Source: Thermoleophilia bacterium (GTDB taxonomy: Bacteria; Actinomycetota; Thermoleophilia; Gaiellales; Gaiellaceae). From it: a DNA stretch of 36,731 nucleotides. The translations under genes and the position numbers were made by a program. The notes beneath the pieces were generated by a model. It searched no databases and had not been told where the DNA came from. It saw only the letters and a list, made by a program, of their open reading frames with translations. Shown here one piece after another: positions 11,084 through 18,352 of this stretch (position 1 is its first letter; every line of letters starts with the position of its first letter). The stretch lies in assembly GCA_029865325.1 (NCBI GenBank), contig JAOUHF010000013.1, positions 1 to 36,731 on the forward strand, given 5' to 3'.

Positions 11084-11335
11084 TCAGCAGCGCGCTACGC
11101 ACGGAGTGCGAGGAGCCGACGAGTGCTTCCCAGAGCGTCGGCCAGTGGTCGCGAGCAGCAGCACGGGCATGCCGGCGACACGACCCAGCACACGACCGCC
11201 GCCGACCCGGACGACTGCCCGGTGGAAGCGGCCAAGGCTGCGAATCAGCCGGCGGCGCGCGCGCTGACGAAGAGCAGACGGTGAGACCAAGACCATCATC
11301 TTGCCGGGTGCTCCGCCCGCCGTCTGCTCCAGCAC
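11084..11335 (-). pseudogene. Truncated deazaflavin (F420)-dependent nitroreductase (DDN)-like fragment
   Basis: FHRAVVRVGGGRVLGRVAGMPVLLLATTGRRSGK matches the N-terminal DDN signature, but the reading frame then ends without the rest of the split-barrel domain. Confidence 0.5.
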
Positions 11336-11362
11336 CTCGTGAGCAGTCGATCATCTCCGCGG

Positions 11363-14300
11363 TCAGGTCTTCGATCCGACGAGCGTCGTCGCGCGCTCAC
11401 ACTCCTCAACGGAGCCGAGGCGATCGAAGATGAGTCTCGCTGCATCGCGCTGCTTCTGGGCGCCCTGCTCGTCCGACAGCTGGATCAGCACCTCCGCGAG
11501 GAGCTGTCGTGACCATGCTTCCTCCCACAACGCGCCGAGCTCCGCGAATCCACCGGCCGAGCGACCCAGCAGCCGCGCGGCCCTCGTCGGGTCGCCCTCT
11601 GCCGTCGCGAGGCGGCCCTCGAGGCGGTCGGCAAAGAGCGGCAGCGCGACGGCTTCCGAGAGCGCCGCTTGCCGCCGCGCGGCAGCTATGACCTCGGGTG
11701 CGGCAACCCAGTCCTCCTGCGCCGCCACGATCTCGCAGAGCGCTTCCACGGTCGGCGGAGCCTGTAGATCCGCACCGCACTCGAACAGCGCCTTCGCCTC
11801 GGCAGGGTGTCCACGATGAGCGTGGGCTCGCGCGGCCAGGGCGAGCGCTGCGTCCCGGTCGAGGGACGAGGACGCCGGGTGGGCTGCGACGAACTGCTCG
11901 ACGAGATCGAGGTAGGCCGTCGCTTCAGCCCGTTCGCCGCGAAGCTCGTGCACGAACGAGGCCGCCGAGTATGCCTTCAGCGTGTACCCGACGGGAAGCG
12001 CAGCAGCCGTTTCGGTCTGGATCCGCTCGAGCTCCGCCTGATCCTCGAGTGCTCCGCTCCAGTCGCCCGTCATCGTGCGCGCCCACACGCGCCAGGCGAG
12101 CCCGTGCACGTACTCTCCGGGGTCGATCGCGCGGGTGCGCTCGATGCACGCTGTCGCGTGCTCGACAGCCTCTCTGTAGAGGCCAACGTACGTCGCATTC
12201 CACGCCCCCATGACGAATGCGTCCCCTATCTCCGCAACGTCGGTCAGTCTCGGGACGAGCTCGATTCGCCGGCGGCCGAAGCGCAAGTAGTCGCCGTATA
12301 GCCCTCGGGCAAGCAGGAGCGAGCCCACGGCGTCCAGGCTCCCGGAGAGAAGGTTCGGGTCGTCGAGTCGCTCCGCGATCGCGAGAGCCATCCGTGCAGC
12401 GTCCTCGCTCGAGCGCGCGTCCTCCGTGTACCCCCAGATCAGCTCGAAGCTCCTGCTCATCAGGAGCAACGCCCGCCAGACGCTATCGGAGTCACCCGTC
12501 GCCTCGAGACCACGGGCAATCAGCCGCTCGAGCGCCTCGCGGGTCGGATGCTCGGTCATCCCTCCGTACCAACGGGTCGCCTGAACGGCTGCTTTCGCTG
12601 CCAGACGGCCGAGAGTCTCCTCGTCGTCGACAGCCTCGAGTGCGTCTCCGTACGCTCGCCAGGCTACGTCTCCTGCGTGAGTGGCAGCGGAGAGATCACC
12701 GAGGGCCTCGAGCGCCTCCACGCGCTCGGGACCCGCGGATGAGAGCCGTACGGCCTGCCTTGCCAGGTACTCGGCTTCAGCGAGCGCAAACTGTCGCAGC
12801 GCCCGCTGGGATGCGAGGAGGTAGTTGCGACGCGCCGAGCCGCGGAGATCGTCCCGTTGCGACAGGGAGAAGGCGACGTCGTAGTGATGCGCGAGGATCT
12901 CGGTGAGCTCGGTCGCTCGCTTGCCGGTCATCTCCTCGATCCACGCTGCAACTCTCGTGTGGGCTTGAGCTCGCTCTCGGCGAGGCAGGCTCTCGTAGGC
13001 GACGTCTCGAGTAAGGATGTGCTTGAAGACGTACTCGGTCTCTCCCGAGATCGTGCTCGACAGTCGCTCGGCGATCAGCTCGCGCAGGCAGAGCGTGTGG
13101 AGGATCTCGTCCAGCTCGGTCGTGTCGACCAGCCGCGCGACCGCGCCCGACCAGAAGACCCGTCCGACGACCGCTGCCTCCTGCAGTGCACGCCTCTCGG
13201 CCGGCGACAGGAGGTCGATCCGAGCGAGGATCACGCCCTGGACGGTCTCGGGGATCTCGAGATCGATCAACTGCCCCTCGGCCCGCCAGCGCCCGCCTAC
13301 ACGCTCGATGAGCCGCTCGTCGATCAGACGGCGGACGATCTCCTCGAGGAAGAAGGGGTTCCCCTCGGCTCTCGCGAGGATGCTCCGCCTGACGGGCTCG
13401 GGGAACGCTTCCGTGTCGAGCAGGAGTGATACGAGCCGCTCGCTCTCGTCTATGGCGAGCGGGCCGAGCTTCACCGACGAGTAGTTGTGCTTGCCGCCTC
13501 CCCAGTTGGGTCGAACGCGGAAGACGTCGGGGCGAGCAGTGCAGAGAAACAGGATGGGGCCCTCCACGTGCTCCGCAAGGTCGTCGAGCACGTCGAGCAT
13601 CGTCTGGTCCGCCCAGTGGAGGTCCTCGACGACCACTACGAGCGTCCGCTCCGCTGCAGCTCCCGTGAGGAGCGCGCGCCAAGAGGCGACGAGTCTCTGG
13701 CGGATTTCGCGCGGGTCGATGTCCTCATGGGAACCATCGTGAGGCTCGAGCCCGAGGGTCGAAGCGAGCGCTACCGTCATCCTCTCGCTGCCGGTCCCCA
13801 CGTCAACGGTGCCGCTCACGAGTTGCGTGATTTTCACGAGCGCGGCCTCGGGAGGATCGTTGCCGAGAATGGAGGCCTCGACCGTGAGGATCTCAGCGAG
13901 CGGCCGCAAGGTCACGCCTTCCCCATAGGCGAGACAACGGCCGACCATGAGCTTTGTGCGCTCATCGAGCGAGGCGCTGAACTCTTCGGCAAGGCGACTC
14001 TTGCCCACACCCGGATCGCCGGTGACCGTGATCAGGTGGGGTGCTCGCTCGGCCTCGACCCGATCGAGAATCGAATGCAGTATGTCGAGCTCGCGCTCGC
14101 GACCGACCATCGGAGCCGAGAGCCCCACCACCGCCCTCGCTTCGGCGCGCTGCCGTTCATCGATCACGACCCATGCGGGAACCGGTTCCGACCTCCCCTT
14201 CAGCCGCAGAGGATCGAGCTCACGGAGGTCGAAGGCTCGGCGTGCGAGCCGGGCGGTGGCTTCACCGATCACGATTGCTCCGGGGTCGGCCGCTTCCTGG

Positions 14301-14794
14301 AGGCGCGCTGCGAGATGGACGGCATCACCCGTGACGAGGAGGTCTGCTCGCGCCGCCGCGGCTGCTAGGACCTCGCCGGTGTTGATGCCAATTCTGATCT
14401 CGAGCTGGTCGAGCGGGCCGCGACCCTCGTTCCAGAGCGAGAGCCGGGTGAGCATACGGCGCCCCGCTCGAACAGCTCGGAGGGCGTCGTCCTCGTGCGT
14501 CAAAGGCACGCCGAAAACGGCCATGATCGCATCGCCGACGAACTTCTCGACGGCGCCTCCCTCCGCCTCGAGCTCCTCCGTCATTGCGGTGAAGTAGTCG
14601 ATCATCAGCGCTTGAACATCCTCTGGATGCATACGCTCAACGCGCGCCGTCGAGCTCACAAGGTCTGCGAACAGCACGGTGACGAGCTTCAGCGTCTCCT
14701 CTGCCGGCGCCTCGGTGGAGAGCGCAGCTCCACACGTCGGACAGAAACGGGCTGCTTCGGGCAACCGAGTTCCGCACATGACGCAGAAAGTCAT
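11363..14794 (-). CDS. Zinc-ribbon + class III adenylate/guanylate cyclase + AAA ATPase + TPR-like regulator
   Basis: MTFCVMCGTRLPEAARFCPTCG zinc ribbon; KLVTVLFADLVSSTARVE...FVGDAIMAVFG cyclase domain; Walker A TGDPGVGKSRLAEEF; VVVVEDLHWAD; long helical C-terminus. Confidence 0.9.
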   Translation of the reverse strand: MTFCVMCGTRLPEAARFCPTCGAALSTEAPAEETLKLVTVLFADLVSSTARVERMHPEDVQALMIDYFTAMTEELEAEGGAVEKFVGDAIMAVFGVPLTHEDDALRAVRAGRRMLTRLSLWNEGRGPLDQLEIRIGINTGEVLAAAAARADLLVTGDAVHLAARLQEAADPGAIVIGEATARLARRAFDLRELDPLRLKGRSEPVPAWVVIDERQRAEARAVVGLSAPMVGRERELDILHSILDRVEAERAPHLITVTGDPGVGKSRLAEEFSASLDERTKLMVGRCLAYGEGVTLRPLAEILTVEASILGNDPPEAALVKITQLVSGTVDVGTGSERMTVALASTLGLEPHDGSHEDIDPREIRQRLVASWRALLTGAAAERTLVVVVEDLHWADQTMLDVLDDLAEHVEGPILFLCTARPDVFRVRPNWGGGKHNYSSVKLGPLAIDESERLVSLLLDTEAFPEPVRRSILARAEGNPFFLEEIVRRLIDERLIERVGGRWRAEGQLIDLEIPETVQGVILARIDLLSPAERRALQEAAVVGRVFWSGAVARLVDTTELDEILHTLCLRELIAERLSSTISGETEYVFKHILTRDVAYESLPRRERAQAHTRVAAWIEEMTGKRATELTEILAHHYDVAFSLSQRDDLRGSARRNYLLASQRALRQFALAEAEYLARQAVRLSSAGPERVEALEALGDLSAATHAGDVAWRAYGDALEAVDDEETLGRLAAKAAVQATRWYGGMTEHPTREALERLIARGLEATGDSDSVWRALLLMSRSFELIWGYTEDARSSEDAARMALAIAERLDDPNLLSGSLDAVGSLLLARGLYGDYLRFGRRRIELVPRLTDVAEIGDAFVMGAWNATYVGLYREAVEHATACIERTRAIDPGEYVHGLAWRVWARTMTGDWSGALEDQAELERIQTETAAALPVGYTLKAYSAASFVHELRGERAEATAYLDLVEQFVAAHPASSSLDRDAALALAARAHAHRGHPAEAKALFECGADLQAPPTVEALCEIVAAQEDWVAAPEVIAAARRQAALSEAVALPLFADRLEGRLATAEGDPTRAARLLGRSAGGFAELGALWEEAWSRQLLAEVLIQLSDEQGAQKQRDAARLIFDRLGSVEECERATTLVGSKT

Positions 14795-14830
14795 CGCCAG
14801 CTCCACTGTCCCAGATGTCCGACAGGAGCG

Positions 14831-14850
14831 CATCCGCGACTTCGCGGATG
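14831..14850. repeat. Inverted repeat CATCCGCGA-CT-TCGCGGATG in the leader of the cyclase/AAA gene
   Basis: Perfect 9-bp arms, 2-nt spacer, 37 bp upstream of the predicted start codon on the minus strand. Confidence 0.6.
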
Positions 14851-14880
14851 GTGCATCCGTATGACGGAGCATGCGAGTGA

Positions 14881-14926
14881 TGCCCCCGCAGGAGTCGAAC
14901 CTGCGCGCACAGTTTAGGAAACCAGT
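14881..14926 (-). pseudogene. Degenerate tRNA-Arg(CCU)-like 3' portion
   Basis: Reverse strand: CTGGTTTCCTAAACTGTGCGCGCAGGTTCGACTCCTGCGGGGGCA has a T-arm GCAGG-TTCGACT-CCTGC and a TTCCTAA anticodon-like loop, but no complementary TGCCCCC 5' acceptor strand at the correct distance. Confidence 0.4.
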
Positions 14927-15011
14927 GGTCTCTGGCTCAGTGAAAGGCTCTTGAGGGGTTGCGGCAAGGCAGCGGGTCCGTACGAGAGGCGAAGGCCACT
15001 ACGACCACGTC

Positions 15012-15152
15012 ATGGGCGGGAAGCGGTTATGGGGCTTCTGGGAGGTGCAGGTAAAGGACGCGGACACGATCCTCGTCCACACGACCTACGCACATCCGAC
15101 GACCGAAGCTGCGGTGGCGCAGGGGCGCGTCTGGGAGCGCATCCGGCGGTAA
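15012..15152 (+). CDS. Small ORF (46 aa), possible gene fragment
   Basis: MGGKRLWGFWEVQVKDADTILVHTTYAHPTTEAAVAQGRVWERIRR*; protein-like composition; no convincing RBS. Confidence 0.3.
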   Translation: MGGKRLWGFWEVQVKDADTILVHTTYAHPTTEAAVAQGRVWERIRR

Positions 15153-15219
15153 TGGTCGGCGTACTCACCATTTCACTCAGCATTTCGGAGTTCGGTCCCG
15201 AGCTAGGCGGACTTCCTGA

Positions 15220-15248
15220 AGAGAGAAACCCGCCGTTTCCAGCGGGTT
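15220..15248 (-). terminator. Rho-independent-like terminator downstream of tRNA-Ala
   Basis: Reverse strand AACCCGC-TGGAAACG-GCGGGTT followed by TCTCTCTTC; stem occupies 15227-15248. Confidence 0.65.
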
Positions 15249-15254
15249 CTGAGG

Positions 15255-15327
15255 TGGAGCTAGGCGGGCTCGAACCGCCGACCTCCTGGGTGCGATCCAG
15301 GCGCTCTCCCAGCTGAGCTATAGCCCC
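15255..15327 (-). tRNA. tRNA-Ala (anticodon CGC)
   Basis: GGGGCTATAGCTCAGCTGGGAGAGCGCCTGGATCGCACCCAGGAGGTCGGCGGTTCGAGCCCGCCTAGCTCCA; complete cloverleaf; G3-U70 pair typical of tRNA-Ala. Confidence 0.95.
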
Positions 15328-15364
15328 AAGGGGGTCCGATTGTAGCGACCAAGCCGACGATGTC

Positions 15365-16105
15365 TCACGCCCGCGGTGACGTGGAGGGCGATTCAAAGCG
15401 TCCGCCGGCAAGGCTTCGTCCGGAGTGCTCGGCGGAACCACCGTCCGGCTCGAGCGAGACGTCCACGGCCTGATAGGCCCCAGGGCCGGGGAGCCGGAGC
15501 TCGAGCTTCACGTCGCTGGCGGTCGGCCTGAACACGCCCACGGCCTCCATCGCCTCTCCGGGGCTGTCGCGCAGAACCCAGACTTCGTAGTGTTCGCCTG
15601 TCCCGAGCGCTGGCACGTCGGCGAGTTCGAGCATGAGTCGGCCGTCGTCGTCGGTCGACCCGTAGAGCCGCGCTTCCCCATGAACGCCGGTGAACTCCGC
15701 CGTTCCCTGTACGGAAGCCAGCGCGTCCTGTGTCCCGAGGCTACCGCTCGACGAGAGGGCAACGGCGATGACCACGACGGCTGCCGCTGCCGCCACACCT
15801 GCCGCGAACGAGGGTACGAGAATCCTCGGCCGCCAGGTGAACCTCTTCGCTCGGGAGGTTGGAGCCTCTGCAGGGGCGGGAACGCGCTCGTGCGCGATCC
15901 GGGCGAGGACTCTTTCGAAGAGATCGTGCGGCGCGCGCTCACGCGCCACTGCGGACTCGAGCATCGCGACGGCCGAGCGGTACTCCTCGACATCCGCGGC
16001 CAGCGCTGGGTCTCGCGCGGCCTCCTCGTCGAGTTGTGCCGCCTCCTCGGGAGCGAGGCCATTGAGCGCACGAATCGCCGCCAGATCGCGCAATTCCTCG
16101 TTCAC
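15365..16105 (-). CDS. rskA: Anti-sigma factor, RskA family
   Basis: N-terminal ASD-like region (LRDLAAIRALNGLAPEEAAQLDEE), single TM (AAAAAVVVIAVALSSS), RskA C-terminal domain (HYEVWVLRDSPGEAMEAVGVF). Confidence 0.85.
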   Translation of the reverse strand: MNEELRDLAAIRALNGLAPEEAAQLDEEAARDPALAADVEEYRSAVAMLESAVARERAPHDLFERVLARIAHERVPAPAEAPTSRAKRFTWRPRILVPSFAAGVAAAAAVVVIAVALSSSGSLGTQDALASVQGTAEFTGVHGEARLYGSTDDDGRLMLELADVPALGTGEHYEVWVLRDSPGEAMEAVGVFRPTASDVKLELRLPGPGAYQAVDVSLEPDGGSAEHSGRSLAGGRFESPSTSPRA

Positions 16106-16671
16106 GACGGGCTCTCCGGCTCGAGCGCGTACTTCGGTGCCAGTGTCCGCATCCGGTCGAGCGCCAGGCGGATGCGGCCTTTGATGGTGCCGATGGGGAT
16201 ACCCAAGCGCTCGGCGATCTCGGTATGAGACAACCCGTCGAAGTACGCGAGAGCCAGCGCCTCGCGCTGTACTTCAGGGAGCTCGGCCATCGCCTCGGCA
16301 ACTCGTACAGAGTGATCGGCGGCGATGGCGAGGTCGGCAGAGTCGGGCGCCTCGTCGGTCGTCCAGACGTCCTCGTGAGGATCGACGGGTCGGGCCGTGC
16401 GTCGACGAGCGAGATCGAAAGCCCGATTTCGCGCGATCGTGAACAGCCACGTGGTCACCTGCGCGCGGTCCTCGTCGTACAAGTGAGCGTTTCGCCAGAC
16501 GGCCATGAAGACGTCCTGTGTGCACTCCTCGGCCAGATGCCTGTCCCCGAGCAAGCGATGTGCCATGCCGAACACGATTGGCCCGTACTGGTCGTACAAC
16601 GATCGCAGCGCGTCTTCGTCGCCGCGGTCGATGCGCCGGACGAGCACTGCGTCATCGGTCTCGCCCCACAT
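16102..16671 (-). CDS. sigK: ECF RNA polymerase sigma factor, SigK-like
   Basis: LYDQYGPIVFGMAHRLLGDRHLAEECTQDVFMAVWRNAHLYDEDRAQVTTWLFTIARNRAFDLARRR; region 4 SHTEIAERLGIPIGTIKGRIRLAL; coupled to rskA. Confidence 0.88.
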   Translation of the reverse strand: MWGETDDAVLVRRIDRGDEDALRSLYDQYGPIVFGMAHRLLGDRHLAEECTQDVFMAVWRNAHLYDEDRAQVTTWLFTIARNRAFDLARRRTARPVDPHEDVWTTDEAPDSADLAIAADHSVRVAEAMAELPEVQREALALAYFDGLSHTEIAERLGIPIGTIKGRIRLALDRMRTLAPKYALEPESPS

Positions 16672-16722
16672 GGCCAGATGATCGCAAGATCAGATACAGC
16701 GCTCAAGAGAGGCATGTACGGA

Positions 16723-16751
16723 GATACGCACGGCGCGCTCATCCCGATCAC
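16723..16751 (-). promoter_or_regulatory. Candidate SigK promoter of sigK-rskA: GTGATC-N17-CGTATC
   Basis: Reverse strand GTGATC GGGATGAGCGCGCCGTG CGTATC; same hexamers and spacing as the motif on the opposite strand. Confidence 0.6.
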
Positions 16752-16764
16752 TTCGTCGACATCA

Positions 16765-16793
16765 GTGATCCGAGTTTGTCCAAGACACGTATC
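16765..16793 (+). promoter_or_regulatory. Candidate SigK promoter of the fasciclin gene: GTGATC-N17-CGTATC
   Basis: GTGATC CGAGTTTGTCCAAGACA CGTATC ending 40 bp before the GTG start at 16834. Confidence 0.6.
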
Positions 16794-16833
16794 AAGTTCG
16801 TCCATGTCAATTTCCTCGTATGGGAGGTAGCAA

Positions 16834-17370
16834 GTGAAAGCTCGTATCGCAGTCCTGCTCGCAATCGTGACAGGCACCGCCGCGTTCGCGGCAACAGCTC
16901 CTGCAGCACCTGCCGAGTCGTCCGCGGCCACGGCCAAGAACTGCGTCGTAGTCGCGTCGAGCAACAGGAACTTCTCGACACTCGTCGCGCTCGTGAAACA
17001 GGCCGGCCTCGCCAAGACCCTCAGCGGCAAGGGCCCGTTCACGATCATGGCACCGACCAACGCCGCGTTCGCGAAGCTCAAGAAGACCGCTCCCGACACC
17101 TATAAAGCGGTCACTACCGACAAGGCGCTGCTCACCAAGGTCCTGACGTACCACGTCATCGGCGCGAAGGTGCCCGCCGCAGCCGCGATCGCGGTCGCGA
17201 AGAAGAACGGCTCCGTGAAGACGGTCGAGGGCGAGAAGATCAAGCTCTCGCTGAAGGGAGCCTCGCTCTTCCTCAACGGGAACGCCAAGGTCATCGCACC
17301 TGACGTCAGGTGCTCGAACGGAATCATCCACGGGCTCAACAACGTGCTCGTCCCGCCGAGCATCGCGTAG
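16834..17370 (+). CDS. Secreted fasciclin-domain protein
   Basis: Signal peptide; NFSTLVALVKQAGLAKTLSGKGPFTIMAPTNAAFAKL...LLTKVLTYHVIGAKV...VIAPDVRCSNGIIHGLNNVLVPP; GGGAGG RBS. Confidence 0.93.
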   Translation: MKARIAVLLAIVTGTAAFAATAPAAPAESSAATAKNCVVVASSNRNFSTLVALVKQAGLAKTLSGKGPFTIMAPTNAAFAKLKKTAPDTYKAVTTDKALLTKVLTYHVIGAKVPAAAAIAVAKKNGSVKTVEGEKIKLSLKGASLFLNGNAKVIAPDVRCSNGIIHGLNNVLVPPSIA

Positions 17371-17414
17371 CTCACGACATCTCGACTCAACGAATCGGAG
17401 AATCGAAAGGGGAT

Positions 17415-17744
17415 ATGGGAATGTTCAAGAGAATCGCACTACTCGGAGCCATCTCCGTGACCGCAGCTCTCGCACTCGCTCCGGTTTCCGGAGCGGGTGG
17501 CGGGAACTCGGCAAACGCGATAGCGGGCGCGCGGTGTGTCCAGGACGGGGTCGGCACGCTCGTCTCGCTCGGGCTGATCGACGAGGCCGCCCAGGGGAAG
17601 CTCAACTACTACCCACTCGGCTCGCAGTCAGGCGGAGCCGGTCTCATCAACATCGCGTTCTCAAGCGACCCGGTGTACATCCCGCTCAAGGACGTCATTG
17701 CACTCCACCGCTCGAACCCTGAGCTATTCGACTGGTGCGCGTAG
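17415..17744 (+). CDS. Small secreted protein with two cysteines, unknown function
   Basis: MGMFKRIALLGAISVTAALALAPVSGAGGG signal peptide; mature part ...ARCVQDGVGTLVSLGL...LFDWCA*; gaaagggg RBS. Confidence 0.7.
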   Translation: MGMFKRIALLGAISVTAALALAPVSGAGGGNSANAIAGARCVQDGVGTLVSLGLIDEAAQGKLNYYPLGSQSGGAGLINIAFSSDPVYIPLKDVIALHRSNPELFDWCA

Positions 17745-17770
17745 CTCATCAGCAGTAGCTGGGACGTGAT

Positions 17771-17801
17771 GCGGGAGTCCGGCTCGAAGCCGGGCTCCCG
17801 C
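17771..17801. terminator. Strong hairpin between convergent genes (bidirectional terminator)
   Basis: GCGGGAGTCCGGCT-TCGA-type loop-AGCCGGGCTCCCGC with near-perfect long stem, between CDS ending 17744 (+) and 17818 (-). Confidence 0.75.
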
Positions 17802-17817
17802 TTCGCATTTCGGGTGC

Positions 17818-18159
17818 CTATGTGCCGCGGCCGAAGGGCCGGTCCGGAAACGGTTCGGGCTGTTTCGCCGGCGGCCGGCAGATCGTCGCGTCCTCGTTCT
17901 TGGGAATGACGCGCGGTGTGTCTTGCGCATGGGGGATCGCGGCGCCGCCGATCAGAATCCCGAGAACGAGGAGCCACAGCGCGGCTGTGACGCGCGCCCA
18001 GAACGGATACGGCCGTTCGGCTCGAGCAGGCGCTGCGGGTGGCGCGGCCGGTCGTGGAGTGCGAGCTGTCGCTAACGGGCCTGCGAGCGTTGCGCTCGCT
18101 CGCGCACGAAGCTCGGGATCGACGAGGGCAAGCTCAGGACTGACCGGCTCCAACGGCAT
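17818..18159 (-). CDS. Hypothetical single-TM protein
   Basis: MPLEPVSPELALVDPELRARA...YPFWARVTAALWLLVLGILIGGAAIPHAQ. Confidence 0.5.
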   Translation of the reverse strand: MPLEPVSPELALVDPELRARASATLAGPLATARTPRPAAPPAAPARAERPYPFWARVTAALWLLVLGILIGGAAIPHAQDTPRVIPKNEDATICRPPAKQPEPFPDRPFGRGT

Positions 18160-18262
18160 GTGTACGAATTCTCGCTGAACGCGGGCATCCCTCGCGGGCC
18201 GAACGCGCTCGGTCGACCGTCACGAGTTCGCGCCTGGGTGTCCACAGCCTCGCTCAACCAAG

Positions 18263-18290
18263 CCGAATCGAGGGCACGTGTCCGATTCGG
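18263..18290. repeat. Inverted repeat CCGAATCG-N12-CGATTCGG upstream of the collagen-like gene
   Basis: Perfect 8-bp arms; spacer AGGGCACGTGTC contains CACGTG. Confidence 0.6.
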
Positions 18291-18352
18291 ACGTCTGGCT
18301 CCGTGCGCTCGCGCGGGTTACGACGTCGGCGACATCGACGAAGGGAGGATGC

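Noticed and set aside
13487-14368. 293-aa plus-strand ORF within the cyclase/AAA gene
   Set aside because: Antisense shadow; no motifs, and the minus frame encodes Walker A and cyclase motifs.
14881-14960. tmRNA 3' end
   Set aside because: No tag-peptide reading frame and no tmRNA-type acceptor pairing; the TTCCTAA loop favours a tRNA-Arg-like origin.
16739-16776. Mycobacterial-style SigK promoter (CATCC ... CCGA)
   Set aside because: The boxes are about 25 bp apart, too far for a sigma-70-family promoter; the GTGATC-N17-CGTATC pair is better supported.
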